Part shown: one piece after another, positions 20,029 to 30,584 of the stretch | Position numbering within the stretch: position 1 is the first letter of the stretch | Layout of the letters: every line of letters begins with the position of its first letter | NCBI RefSeq assembly: GCF_902506205.1 | Contig: NZ_LR732816.1 | Location: 2,988,993 to 3,052,992, forward strand | DNA: 64,000 nucleotides | Reading direction: 5' to 3' | Source: Brevundimonas sp. G8 | GTDB taxonomy: Bacteria; Pseudomonadota; Alphaproteobacteria; Caulobacterales; Caulobacteraceae | Notes under the pieces: generated by a model | What the model was told of the DNA's origin: nothing | The model's input: only the letters and a program-made list of their open reading frames with translations | Databases searched by the model: none | Position numbers and translations under genes: made by a program

Positions 20029-21062
20029 GCGGGGTCTTCGCTTTCCAGCGGCGTGGAGGTGATACGGGCCAGACGCTCCAGCGCCTGGGCGGCCCGGCCA
20101 TCGTCGATGGCGGTGGCGGCGAGGACAGCGCCTTCGGCAAGGTCGGCCGCCCGGTCCGATACCACGAGGGCGGCGGCGGCGTTCAGCAGCACGATGTCGC
20201 GGTAGGGGCCGGCGACTCCCGCGAGCAGCGCGCGTAGGGCGACGGCGTTCTCTTCTGCATCGCCGCCACGGATGTCTGCGATGGATGCGCGCGGCAGGCC
20301 GGCGTTCTCGGGCGTGACCTGGAAGCGACGAACGGCGCCGTCCTTCCATTCCGCGACCTCCGTCGATCCGGAGGTCGCCAACTCGTCCAGGCCCTGGCCG
20401 TGCACGGTCCAGGCTCGCGTAGCACCCAGACGGCCTAGGACTTCAGCCAACGGCTCCAGCAGGCGAGGATCGTATACGCCCATGACCTGGCGTTTTGCAG
20501 ACGCCGGGTTCGAAAGCGGTCCCAACAGATTGAAGACGGTGCGGAATCCGATCTCGGCCCGCACAGGGCCGACATGGCGCATGGCGCCGTGATAGGCGGG
20601 GGCGAACAGGAAGCAGATGCCGGCTTCGTCCAGCGCCTTCCTCTGCTGAGCCTGATCCGCCATCAGGTTCACGCCCAGGATCGACAGAACATCGGAAGAT
20701 CCTGATTTAGATGACATAGCTCGGTTGCCGTGCTTGGCGACCTTCAGGCCCGCGCCAGCCAAAACGAGGGCGGCGGCGGTGGAGATGTTGTAGGTGTGCT
20801 GGCCGTCGCCGCCGGTGCCGCAGGTGTCGATCACCTCGTACGGATGATCCAGCGTCAGCGCCGCCTCACGCATGGCGCCGGCGAAGGCGGCGATTTCGTC
20901 CACCGTCTCGCCGCGCATCCGCATGGCGGTGACGGCGGCGGCGACCTGAGACGGGGTCGGCTCGCCGCGCAGGCAGGCGGCGAAGAAGTCGTGCGCCTGT
21001 TGCGATGTCAGCGGCTGGCCCTCGACCAGTCGGGCGAGGATCGGCTTGAATCCTTCCCCCAC
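20025..21062 (-). CDS. trpD: anthranilate phosphoribosyltransferase
   Basis: TrpD transfers phosphoribose from PRPP to anthranilate. The 345-residue protein shows the PRPP loop [15 protein letters not shown] near residues 80-94 and the [17 protein letters not shown] motif after it, both typical. The start is GTG at 21062, two bases after the trpG stop; the 3' end overlaps trpC by 4 bases. It is a separate protein and not fused to TrpG. Confidence 0.96.
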   Translation of the reverse strand: MGEGFKPILARLVEGQPLTSQQAHDFFAACLRGEPTPSQVAAAVTAMRMRGETVDEIAAFAGAMREAALTLDHPYEVIDTCGTGGDGQHTYNISTAAALVLAGAGLKVAKHGNRAMSSKSGSSDVLSILGVNLMADQAQQRKALDEAGICFLFAPAYHGAMRHVGPVRAEIGFRTVFNLLGPLSNPASAKRQVMGVYDPRLLEPLAEVLGRLGATRAWTVHGQGLDELATSGSTEVAEWKDGAVRRFQVTPENAGLPRASIADIRGGDAEENAVALRALLAGVAGPYRDIVLLNAAAALVVSDRAADLAEGAVLAATAIDDGRAAQALERLARITSTPLESEDPA

Positions 21063-21064
21063 CG

Positions 21065-21655
21065 TCAGGCGGCCGCGAGGCGCTTCACGCCGGCGATCTC
21101 TAGGAAGCTGGCCAGCATGTCGTGACCGTGTTCGGTGGCGATGGATTCCGGGTGAAACTGCACGCCGTGGACCGGGCGGGTTCGGTGCTGCAGACCCATG
21201 ATCTCGCCATCGGCAGTCCAGGACGTGACCTCCAGACAGTCGGGCAGGGTCTCGCGCTTAACGGCCAGCGAATGATAGCGGGTGGCGGTGAAGGGCGACG
21301 GCAGGCCGGCGAAGACGCTCTGGCCCTCATGCAGGATCGGCGAGGTCTTGCCGTGCATCAGGGTCTTGGCGCGGATTACGTCGCCGCCAAAGGCCTGGCC
21401 GATCGCCTGGTGGCCCAGGCAGACGCCCAGGATCGGCATCGACGCCGGCGCGGTCGTGATCAGCGGCAGGCAGATTCCGGCCTGATCGGGTGCGCACGGC
21501 CCGGGCGACAGCAGGACGGCGGCGGGGTTCAGCGCCCACGCCTCGTCCACCGTCAGGTCGTCATTGCGCACCACATGCGTCGGCGCGCCCAACTCCGCGA
21601 GGTAGTGGACGAGATTGTAGGTGAAGCTGTCGTAGTTATCGACGACGAGGATCAT
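21065..21655 (-). CDS. trpG: anthranilate synthase glutaminase subunit
   Basis: TrpG releases ammonia from glutamine for TrpE. From the ATG at 21655 ([14 protein letters not shown]) the product has 196 residues, the standard length; an earlier in-frame start adds 12 atypical residues. The glutaminase triad is intact: C79 in ILGVCLGHQ, and H168 and E170 in VQFHPES. It heads the trpGDC operon. It is separated from trpE by 288 bases that carry a small gene on the opposite strand. Confidence 0.96.
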   Translation of the reverse strand: MILVVDNYDSFTYNLVHYLAELGAPTHVVRNDDLTVDEAWALNPAAVLLSPGPCAPDQAGICLPLITTAPASMPILGVCLGHQAIGQAFGGDVIRAKTLMHGKTSPILHEGQSVFAGLPSPFTATRYHSLAVKRETLPDCLEVTSWTADGEIMGLQHRTRPVHGVQFHPESIATEHGHDMLASFLEIAGVKRLAAA

Positions 21656-21743
21656 GGCTTGGCTTCTAGGCTCGACAGGCGTCCGCGCCAAGCGGGCGCG
21701 GCGGTAAAGCGCATCTTAACCCGAGCCGAAGATAAATGCGGCT

Positions 21744-21947
21744 GTGAAACTCGCCGCTGAAAAAGATATCGCCGCCAAGATCGCCGCCGCCAAGGCGAAG
21801 CTGGTCGTGGTCGAGACGAAGCCAAGCCCCGTCGCCGCCCTGGGCGCGGCTGCATTCGCCGCGACGGCGGCGGTGCTGATGGCGGGCGTCGTCATCGTTG
21901 GCCCCGGCGTTCACTTCGACGATCCGACAATGACCGTTACGCGCTAA
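21744..21947 (+). CDS. small hypothetical protein with one membrane segment
   Basis: The frame starts with GTG and encodes 67 residues: a charged Ala/Lys-rich N-terminus (residues 1-25), a hydrophobic stretch suited to one membrane helix (about residues 31-53), and a short polar tail. Third codon positions are almost all G or C, like the genes around it, which supports real coding. It lies divergent to trpG and its stop overlaps the end of trpE by 4 bases. I do not recognise the family and see no strong ribosome binding site. Confidence 0.55.
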   Translation: MKLAAEKDIAAKIAAAKAKLVVVETKPSPVAALGAAAFAATAAVLMAGVVIVGPGVHFDDPTMTVTR

Positions 21948-23452
21948 CGATTGCCGGTGCGGAAGCGCCAGGCGTCGTCGGCCGCCCGCATCGGCGCGCG
22001 CGCCTTGTGCTGGGTCTCGGCGTATTCGGCCACAGGATCGCTGTCGGCGACCACGCCGGCCCCGGCCTGGACAAAGATTTGATCGTCGGCGAACAGGGCG
22101 GTGCGCAGGGTGATGCAGATGTCCGCCTCGCCACCGGCCGAGATATAGCCGACGCCGCCGCCGTAACCGACGCCGCGCTTCTCGCTCTCCAGCTCGTCGA
22201 TGATCTCCATCGCTCGCACCTTGGGCGCGCCCGACAGGGTGCCGGCGGGTAGGGCGGCCAGCAGGGTGTCTACGGCGTCCAGCCTGGGGTCGGCCTTGCC
22301 GCGCACGTTGGAGACGATGTGCATGACCTGGCTGTAGCGTTCGACGACGAAGCTCTCGGTCACCTCGACCGTGCCGGGTGCGGCGACCCGACCGACATCG
22401 TTGCGGCCCAGGTCCAGCAGCATCAGATGCTCGGCGCGTTCCTTGGGATCGGCCAGCAGTTCGATTTCCAGCGCCTTGTCGGCCTCGGGCGTCGCGCCGC
22501 GCATGCGGGTGCCGGCCAGAGGGCGGATGGTGACCTCGCCGTCCTTCAGCCGAACCAGAATCTCGGGGCTGGAGCCAGCCAGTTGGAAGCCCTCGAAGTT
22601 CAGATAGAACAGATAGGGCGAGGGGTTCTGGCGACGCAGGGAGCGGTAGAAGGCGAAGGGATCTTCGGTCCACGGCGCCGAAAACCGGTGGCTGAGCACG
22701 ACCTGGAAGATGTCGCCGGCACCGATGTAGTCCTTGGCTTCGGCGACCATTTCGCCGAACGCGGCTTCGTCCACGGAAGAGGTGAAGGTCGGCGCCGGCG
22801 TTTCCTGCGGCGCTGCGCGGACGGGCAAGGGCTCGCGCAGCGCGGTTTCGAAGGCGTCCAATCGCGCCACGGCGGCGTCGAAGGCCTCGCGCGGGGCGAT
22901 ACCGGCATCGGGATAGGCGGCGGAGACCAGAACGATCTCGTGGCGCACGGAATCGAAGATGGCGACCAGTGACGGACGGGTCAGAACGGCGTCCGGCAGA
23001 TCCAGCGGATCGGGGTTGGGCGCGCCCAGCGGCTCTAGCAGGCGCACCATGTCATAGCCGAAGACACCGAACAGGCCGGCGGCCATGGGCGGCAGGCCAT
23101 CGGGCAGGTCGAACTTCGACGCCGCGATCAGGGCGCGCAGCGATTGCAGCGTCGGCAGTGCTTCGGGCGTAAACCGGCCCTCGGCGATGGCCGGCCCGCG
23201 CGACCGTTCGGCCGCGTTCGAACGACAGCGCCAGACGACGTCCGGGTCCAACGTCAGGATCGAATAGCGACCCTTGACTGCGCCGCCCTCGACCGATTCC
23301 AGCAGGCACGCGTAAGGCCGGTCGCGACCCAGCTTCAGATAGGCCGAGACGGGTGTTTCCAGGTCGTCGATGATCCGGCGCACCACCACCTGCGGCCGAC
23401 CGGCCGAAAGGCCGACGGCGAAGGCGGCTTCCCCAGACGCAGCCTCGGTCAT
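21944..23452 (-). CDS. trpE: anthranilate synthase component I
   Basis: TrpE makes anthranilate from chorismate and ammonia, the first committed step to tryptophan. The ATG at 23452 overlaps the ppiD stop and gives 502 residues; a longer frame upstream is only an antisense-like extension in ppiD. The LLES feedback-inhibition motif is near the N-terminus. The chorismate-binding domain shows LAGTRMRGATPEAD, LMLLDLGRNDVGRV, GTLSGAPKVRAMEIIDELE and FVQAGAGVVADS. Overlap with ppiD suggests that trpE is transcribed from a promoter ahead of that gene. Confidence 0.96.
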   Translation of the reverse strand: MTEAASGEAAFAVGLSAGRPQVVVRRIIDDLETPVSAYLKLGRDRPYACLLESVEGGAVKGRYSILTLDPDVVWRCRSNAAERSRGPAIAEGRFTPEALPTLQSLRALIAASKFDLPDGLPPMAAGLFGVFGYDMVRLLEPLGAPNPDPLDLPDAVLTRPSLVAIFDSVRHEIVLVSAAYPDAGIAPREAFDAAVARLDAFETALREPLPVRAAPQETPAPTFTSSVDEAAFGEMVAEAKDYIGAGDIFQVVLSHRFSAPWTEDPFAFYRSLRRQNPSPYLFYLNFEGFQLAGSSPEILVRLKDGEVTIRPLAGTRMRGATPEADKALEIELLADPKERAEHLMLLDLGRNDVGRVAAPGTVEVTESFVVERYSQVMHIVSNVRGKADPRLDAVDTLLAALPAGTLSGAPKVRAMEIIDELESEKRGVGYGGGVGYISAGGEADICITLRTALFADDQIFVQAGAGVVADSDPVAEYAETQHKARAPMRAADDAWRFRTGNR

Positions 23453-25356
23453 TGCGCCGGGGCGGCGGGTGTCGCGTCGGCCGACAGGCCCAAGGCCGAA
23501 CGGGCCTGAACCGGGTCGTTCTTGGCCTTGGAGCGCTGGGCGCCGGCGGCGAAGGACGTCTCGACCATGGCCTGAACCAGTTCCTGCGTCAGGCGCGGAC
23601 GAACCTGTTCGGCCAGCGGACCTGCGACGGCGGGATTGGCGGCAAGGACGTTGTCCACACGACCGACGACGTAGGCGGTCTGCGACGCGGGTTGCGAGAA
23701 GGCCTGGCCCTTGGACTGGCCGAACAGGCCCTGAAGCACACCCTGGCCCAGCGAGTCCTGCGTGGCCTGGTTGCGGACGACCCCGGTGCGGACTGTCAGG
23801 GGCGCATTGACCGAACGAGCGACGGCGGCGATGTCCTCGCCGTTGCGAACGCGGGTGGTCAGTTCCTCGGCCTTGGTCGACAGGCGACGCATCGTCTCGC
23901 GCTGGATCCATTGGGCGGCCAAGGGCTCGCGCACCTCGGCCAGGGTCGGCAGGGCCGAAGGACGGATGTCGTTCACACGCACGGCGAAATACTGGCCTTG
24001 GCCAGCGTCGATCACGTCGCTTTCGCCGCCCTTGGTCAGGCCCCAGGCCGTCTCGAAGATTTGCGGCGGGGCATTGAGCGCTTGGCCGTTGGGTAGCTTG
24101 CCGTCGCGGGTGAAGGGCGGCAGGTCGACCACACGGCCGCCGGCTTCACGGGCAGCGTCTGCCAGGTTCTTGCCAGCCGTGCGGGCGGCTTCGTACTTCT
24201 CGACCTTGGCGTAGGTCTGGGTCTTCACGTCTTCGGCGCGCAGTTCCTGGATCAGTTCTTCACGTGCGCTTTCCAGCGTCGCGGGCGCAGCGGGCTGGAT
24301 GGCGGTGACCTTGGCCACCGCGAAGCCGACACCGGCCTGGACCGGATCGGAGACCTGATTGGCTTGCAGGCCGAACACGGCGCCGGCGGTCGCGGCGTCG
24401 CCGATGGCCGAGCGCGGCGTCGCATCGAAGGTGGCCGGTGTGACGTTGTTGGCGCGGCCGGCATCGGCGGGCGACTGGCCGGCGCGCAGGGCGGCGGCGA
24501 TCTTCTGGGCCGCTTCACGGTTCGGCGCAGTCAAGGTGACGAAGGTGCGGGTTTCGGGCTTGCCCAGAGTGTCCTTCTTGAACTCGAAACGCTCGCGAAT
24601 ACGCTCATCCGTGATGGGCGTCGCGGCCGAGGCTTCAGGCGTGAACAGGACGACGGAGACCATGCGGAACTCGGGCGCGCGCAGGCGCTCGGCGTTTTCC
24701 TGAATGAAGGCGTTCAACTGGGCATCGGCCGGGGCAGGGATCTGGCCCGCCATTGCAGACGTGACCTCGAACCAGCGACCGTCGCGGCTTTCGAAGGCCG
24801 AACCGGCCAGCAGCGCGCCATAGATGCGGGGCACGCGGGCGCCGGCGAAGACGGCGGCGCCGAAATGTTCGGTGACGTATTGGTCGCGCAGGTCCTGTTC
24901 CAGCATGGCCGGGGTCAGGTTCTGCTGGGCCAGGGCGGCCTCATAGGCCTGTTGGTCGAACTGGCCGGTGACCGAGTTGAAGAAGGCCGGAATCTGACGG
25001 ATCTGCTTGACGATCAGTTCCTTGCCGGGACGGATGCCCGCCTTCCAAGCCCAGTTCAGGAAGCCCAGCTGCTGGGTCTGCTCGGTCAGGAACCGGGTAT
25101 GGATGTTCTCGGCGACCAGTTCCTGGTTCGTCAGAGGCCGACCGACCTGCTGCTGCAGACGTTCGCGGACCTGATCGAAGGCCGTGCGGAACTCCAACTC
25201 GTTCATCGAGCGGTCGCCCGCGTCGATCACGTGCTTCGGACCCAGGTTCGAGAACACGTCCATGCGCGCGCCGACGATCACGAAGCTGATCGCGATCAGG
25301 ACAAGGAGGGCGGCCGCCCATTTGGATCGAGAGAAGGCGCGGAAGGCGGTGAGCAT
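23449..25356 (-). CDS. ppiD: SurA/PpiD-type peptidylprolyl isomerase, membrane anchored
   Basis: The 635-residue protein has one N-terminal membrane helix (about residues 13-31) that leaves the rest in the periplasm. There follow a SurA-N-like chaperone domain (to about residue 200), a parvulin-like rotamase region (about residues 255-370), and a C-terminal domain. This order matches PpiD, which helps fold secreted and outer-membrane proteins near the Sec translocon. It is transcribed ahead of trpE with a 4-base overlap and is divergent from tpiA. The C-terminus is Ala/Pro-rich. Confidence 0.88.
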   Translation of the reverse strand: MLTAFRAFSRSKWAAALLVLIAISFVIVGARMDVFSNLGPKHVIDAGDRSMNELEFRTAFDQVRERLQQQVGRPLTNQELVAENIHTRFLTEQTQQLGFLNWAWKAGIRPGKELIVKQIRQIPAFFNSVTGQFDQQAYEAALAQQNLTPAMLEQDLRDQYVTEHFGAAVFAGARVPRIYGALLAGSAFESRDGRWFEVTSAMAGQIPAPADAQLNAFIQENAERLRAPEFRMVSVVLFTPEASAATPITDERIRERFEFKKDTLGKPETRTFVTLTAPNREAAQKIAAALRAGQSPADAGRANNVTPATFDATPRSAIGDAATAGAVFGLQANQVSDPVQAGVGFAVAKVTAIQPAAPATLESAREELIQELRAEDVKTQTYAKVEKYEAARTAGKNLADAAREAGGRVVDLPPFTRDGKLPNGQALNAPPQIFETAWGLTKGGESDVIDAGQGQYFAVRVNDIRPSALPTLAEVREPLAAQWIQRETMRRLSTKAEELTTRVRNGEDIAAVARSVNAPLTVRTGVVRNQATQDSLGQGVLQGLFGQSKGQAFSQPASQTAYVVGRVDNVLAANPAVAGPLAEQVRPRLTQELVQAMVETSFAAGAQRSKAKNDPVQARSALGLSADATPAAPAQ

Positions 25357-25508
25357 TCGAAAACCCGAGACTGGCCGAGATTGGGGCCGATGTTGGTGTC
25401 AGTCGACGCGTATAGTCGGGCCGGGCACGCTGCTGCAAGGACGGCATGATGTCCGGATTGCGGCGCGGCCCCTTGGCTTCGCGGTTTTCGCCTTCTAGAC
25501 AGGCGGCC

Positions 25509-26261
25509 ATGAAACAATCCGTGAAGTTGATCGTCGGCAATTGGAAGATGAATGGCCTGTCGGCCGCCTTGGCGCAGGCGGAATCGATAAGGGAGGCCGT
25601 CGGCGCAGCGGGGCAGGGGCATAGGGTCGTCCTGTGCCCGCCGGCCACACTGATCGACCGGATGCGCACGGCGTTGGCCGGAAGCGGCGTCGCCGTGGGC
25701 GGTCAGGATTGCCATGAGAAGCCGGTTGGCGCCTTCACTGGATCGGTGTCGGCGGAAATGCTTGCCGATGCGGGCGCGACCGTCGTGATTCTAGGACATT
25801 CGGAGCGCAGGGCCGCCTTTGGTGAGACCGATGCGGGTGTCGCCGCCAAGGTCGAAGCCGCCATCGCTGCGGGGCTGGAGCCCATCGTCTGCGTCGGCGA
25901 AACGCTGGAGCAACGCGAGGCGGGCGATGCCATCGCTGTGGTGTCCGCCCAAGTCGAGGCTTCCTTGCCGACAGGGCTGTCCGAGCGCGACTTCGCCGTG
26001 GCCTATGAGCCTGTATGGGCCATCGGGACCGGTCTGACGCCCACGCTGGAGCAGATCGCCGAGGTCCACGCCGCCATCCGTGCGGCCATGGTCAAGCGGT
26101 TGGGCGAGAGCGCACGAACTGCGCCCATCCTGTACGGCGGCTCGGTGAAGCCCGAGAACGCTGCTGACATCCTGGCCACGCCGGAAGTCGGTGGCGCTCT
26201 GGTCGGCGGCGCATCTCTAAAGGCCGAAGATTTCATGCCCATCGTCAAAGCCGCCGCCTGA
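25509..26261 (+). CDS. tpiA: triosephosphate isomerase
   Basis: TpiA interconverts dihydroxyacetone phosphate and glyceraldehyde 3-phosphate. The ATG at 25509 gives 250 residues, the usual size; an in-frame start 63 bases earlier adds a non-conserved Arg-rich tail. Catalytic residues are K13 in NWKMNG, H97 in ILGHSERR and E167 in AYEPVWAIGTG, with the phosphate-binding YGGSVKPENA loop near the end. It is followed by secG, as often seen in bacteria. Confidence 0.97.
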   Translation: MKQSVKLIVGNWKMNGLSAALAQAESIREAVGAAGQGHRVVLCPPATLIDRMRTALAGSGVAVGGQDCHEKPVGAFTGSVSAEMLADAGATVVILGHSERRAAFGETDAGVAAKVEAAIAAGLEPIVCVGETLEQREAGDAIAVVSAQVEASLPTGLSERDFAVAYEPVWAIGTGLTPTLEQIAEVHAAIRAAMVKRLGESARTAPILYGGSVKPENAADILATPEVGGALVGGASLKAEDFMPIVKAAA

Positions 26262-26325
26262 CGTTTGCTCCGGGCCGGCTTCGATGATAGAGGCCGCCGC
26301 TTGATCGGCGCAGATCCGCGCCCAC

Positions 26326-26751
26326 ATGAATGACGCCATGCTCCAGACCATCCTGCTCGTCGCCATCATCATCATCGCCGTGTCCCTGACGGGCGTGGTG
26401 CTGCTTCAACGTTCCGAGGGCGGCGCCCTAGGCATGGGCGGCGGACCGTCGGGCTTCATGACGGCGCGCGGCGCAGGCAACCTTCTGACGAAGGTGACCT
26501 GGGTCCTTGCCTTCCTGCTGTTCGGCCTGACGATCGTCCTGACCGTCGTCGGCAACATGGATCGCGCTTCGGTGTCGGTGATCGACGCCAACGCCGTCGG
26601 TTCGCTGGCCACCACGCCGAAGACCCAGCAGCAGGCGCCCGCCCAGCAACAGCCTGCCGCTCCGGCCCAGCCGACGGCTCCGTCGCTAGACGATCTGGAA
26701 GCCAGCCTGCCGTCGGCGACGACTGCGCCGGCCCAGCAGCCTACCCAGTAA
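26326..26751 (+). CDS. secG: preprotein translocase subunit SecG
   Basis: SecG is the small accessory subunit of the SecYEG channel. The 141-residue protein has two hydrophobic helices (residues about 5-25 and 55-78) around the conserved LLQRSEGGALGMGGG loop. A long C-terminal extension from residue 95 is made mostly of Gln, Pro, Ala and Thr. ATG at 26326 or 26338 could be the start. It is 64 bases after tpiA and ends before a clear terminator. Confidence 0.93.
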   Translation: MNDAMLQTILLVAIIIIAVSLTGVVLLQRSEGGALGMGGGPSGFMTARGAGNLLTKVTWVLAFLLFGLTIVLTVVGNMDRASVSVIDANAVGSLATTPKTQQQAPAQQQPAAPAQPTAPSLDDLEASLPSATTAPAQQPTQ

Positions 26752-28527
<1,776 letters not shown>

Positions 28528-28542
28528 AGAAACGCTGTTCCC

Positions 28543-28566
28543 CGGACTCGGTCAGGTCCGTGTTTT
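28543..28566 (+). terminator. possible weak terminator after pyrG
   Basis: A 5-bp stem (CGGAC with GTCCG, 8-base loop) is followed by TGTTTT. The stem is short, so the call is tentative. Confidence 0.3.
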
Positions 28567-28584
28567 GCAGTATGATGCCCGGAA

Positions 28585-28606
28585 CGGATCGATTTGACAC
28601 GATCCG
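28585..28606. promoter_or_regulatory. inverted repeat, possible operator
   Basis: The sequence CGGATCG-N8-CGATCCG is a perfect 7-bp inverted repeat. Its spacer and right edge contain TTGACA, a consensus -35 hexamer. It lies 20-41 bases before the start of the small membrane protein gene. It could be an operator or an mRNA hairpin; no regulator is encoded next to it. Confidence 0.4.
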
Positions 28607-28625
28607 AGATGTGGCGGGACCGTCG

Positions 28626-28784
28626 ATGATCGGCGAGTTGCTTTATCACCTGCACCGGCATGTTCGCCTGGTGCTGATCGCCGGCGGGCTGATGCTCGTC
28701 CTGGGTGTGGCCCTGCTCGGCTATGAGGCCGTGCGGCATATGGGCGAGCAGCCGGCCCGCCCGGTCGAAGCCGGACGGGCCTGA
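28626..28784 (+). CDS. small single-pass membrane protein
   Basis: The ATG at 28626, preceded by a GGCGGGA ribosome binding site, encodes 52 residues: a short cytoplasmic part with several His (YHLHRHVR), one hydrophobic helix (about residues 15-36), and a polar tail ending in an Ala/Gly/Arg-rich sequence. An in-frame start at 28560 would give 74 residues but would include the inverted repeat and possible terminator. I do not recognise the family. It sits between pyrG and a convergent gene. Confidence 0.5.
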   Translation: MIGELLYHLHRHVRLVLIAGGLMLVLGVALLGYEAVRHMGEQPARPVEAGRA

Positions 28785-28788
28785 ACCG

Positions 28789-30165
28789 TCAGTCGATCTT
28801 CAGCCGCATGAAGATCATCGCACCGTCAGGATCGCCGCCATAAATCGGCTCCAGCGCTGTCGGCACGCGGTTCATTGCATAGAGACCGCCGAGGCCGAAC
28901 CTGACGTGTTCGGCGATCCGCCAGTCCCGCACCACGCCGACCGACGCCTTGCCGACCGTGTAGAGCGGGCCGTGCCCGCCGCCGACGCCGGGAACCAGTT
29001 CATCCGTCTCGATCCGTTCCGCACGGGCGAAGACGGTCCAGCGATCGTTCGGGTGGACGGCGGATTCCAGCAGCCAGCCGTCTTTCGACTCACCGTGGTC
29101 GTTGGTCTTGCGGCCCCAGGCCAAGGTAGAAGACCACCAGCCGTAGTCGCCTAATCGCCGTGTGTGGATAGCGCTGGCAGACCATTTGGTCTCATCCTCG
29201 TCCGGCTCCAGTTGTTCGGGCGCGGAGACATCGGCGTAGGAAGCCTGCAGCGACCATTCGTCGGTCGGGTTCCAGGCGGTTCGCACGGACCAGCTGTCCA
29301 GCCGTGGCGAATCGATGCCCCAGCGTTCCTCGCCCGGCTCGCGTCCCTTGAAGGCCGAGGTCTCGATCTTGAACCGATCATGCGCCCAGCCCAGGGTGGT
29401 CACGCCAAAGACGATATGGGTCGAGTCCAGCCAGTGGTGGGTGATCGGCGCCTCGGGACTGTCCATGGCGCTCATGCGGTGCATGAAGGCGGGCGGACCG
29501 AAGGCGGGCTCGCCAGGCAGGCCGATGTAGCCATAGACGCTGTCCTTGTCGGACAGACGCTTCGAATAGCTGGCCGACAGTTCCATGAAGAGGTCATGCG
29601 GGTGCTGGCGATCGACCAGGGGATTGATCCCGTCCGCCGTCTCGCCCGCGGCCAAAAGCAGCGGATAGCCAGACTTGCCCATCAGTGGGTCGGGGCTGAG
29701 CATGGCGCGCAGGTTCAGCGTCGAACCGTCGTCAAAATCGCGCCGCGCCGAGGTCATCAGCATGCCGGCGACGAAGGTCTTGTCGCCGCCGCGTGGCCCG
29801 GACTGGGTGTCATAGACCAGGTTCAGCATGGCATGGGTCATCACCATCCAGTCGCCCCGGACGGTGTGGATGCCGCCATGTTCGCCCGCGTCGGGTTGCC
29901 AGCCAGTGCCAGAGGCGTCGCGGCTCATGGGCCATGGGCCATAGGGGCTGGTCATCGCATGATCCATGCTGGCGTGTCCGGCCATGTCAGACGCCGGCAT
30001 TGCGTCAACTGTCGGCATGGGCATGTCGTGACCGGCGTGTAGGTTCGCAGCCGGTGCGGTCGTGGTCGGTGGAGCGTGTCGGGAATGATCCTGCGCCGCC
30101 GCGGCTTGAGCCAGGGCGAGCAGGGAAACGCCGGCGCAGGCGCTGGCGAGAATACGGATAGCCAT
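28789..30165 (-). CDS. His/Met-rich secreted envelope protein, probably metal related
   Basis: The 458-residue protein has a signal peptide ending near residue 24. It is followed by about 50 residues dense in His and Met (for example AGHDMPMP and AGHASMDHAM), a composition typical of periplasmic copper or silver handling proteins. The remainder has no membrane helices and an alternating polar/aromatic pattern in its second half, as in outer-membrane beta-barrels, although it does not end in Phe. A conserved-looking VDRQHPHDLFMEL segment lies near residue 195. I infer an outer-membrane or periplasmic metal-related role; the exact family is not recognised. It follows the Cys-rich gene at 30222-30545 on the same strand after 56 bases. 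Confidence 0.7.
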   Translation of the reverse strand: MAIRILASACAGVSLLALAQAAAAQDHSRHAPPTTTAPAANLHAGHDMPMPTVDAMPASDMAGHASMDHAMTSPYGPWPMSRDASGTGWQPDAGEHGGIHTVRGDWMVMTHAMLNLVYDTQSGPRGGDKTFVAGMLMTSARRDFDDGSTLNLRAMLSPDPLMGKSGYPLLLAAGETADGINPLVDRQHPHDLFMELSASYSKRLSDKDSVYGYIGLPGEPAFGPPAFMHRMSAMDSPEAPITHHWLDSTHIVFGVTTLGWAHDRFKIETSAFKGREPGEERWGIDSPRLDSWSVRTAWNPTDEWSLQASYADVSAPEQLEPDEDETKWSASAIHTRRLGDYGWWSSTLAWGRKTNDHGESKDGWLLESAVHPNDRWTVFARAERIETDELVPGVGGGHGPLYTVGKASVGVVRDWRIAEHVRFGLGGLYAMNRVPTALEPIYGGDPDGAMIFMRLKID

Positions 30166-30221
30166 TCAAGGCCTCCTCTGATGGTCGTGACGGATTGCGC
30201 CTGCGAGAGGCGCGAGCGGTG

Positions 30222-30545
30222 TCAGACGATCAGGAGGCGGGGTGGGCCGGGTTCGGGCGACAGCAGCCGACCAGCGGGCATGTCGATCAGCACGGCGGCA
30301 AGACGCGCGGGCGAGACCTTCAAGCCGGACAGGGGCGCGGGATCCAGTGTCGGCGTCGCCACGCAGGCGACGCAGCAGATCATCGCCTTCATGGCCTTCG
30401 GGACGTGGCTGGGAGCCTCACCCGGCATGGTCTGGCTTGTTTCATGACATGGCGCGGCGGCAGGCGACGCGGACGCGCCGACCGTGCCGAGCGCCAGCAC
30501 TGCCAGGGCGCCGATCAGCAGCAACAGGGATTGAAGGATCTTCAC
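30222..30545 (-). CDS. small secreted Cys/Met/His-containing protein
   Basis: The 107-residue product begins with a signal peptide or membrane anchor (residues 1-27). It then has a segment with Cys, His and Met at close spacing: PCHETSQTMPG, HVPKAMKAM and ICCVACVATP. Such clusters can bind copper or other soft metals. The C-terminus is ordinary. It is the first gene of a pair with the His/Met-rich envelope protein downstream. No named family is recognised; the metal-binding role is inference from composition and neighbourhood. Confidence 0.65.
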   Translation of the reverse strand: MKILQSLLLLIGALAVLALGTVGASASPAAAPCHETSQTMPGEAPSHVPKAMKAMICCVACVATPTLDPAPLSGLKVSPARLAAVLIDMPAGRLLSPEPGPPRLLIV

Positions 30546-30584
30546 CGGATCAGGATAGGCGTCGAGGCGATGCGTCGCAATGCG

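Noticed and set aside
21683..21701. Hairpin in the trpG leader as a possible trp attenuator
   Set aside because: No T-run and no leader peptide with tandem Trp codons on the trpG strand; it is only a GC-rich stem.
23453..23911. Upstream extension of the trpE frame
   Set aside because: It lies inside ppiD, its translation is Arg/Gly-rich, and TrpE homology starts after ATG 23452.
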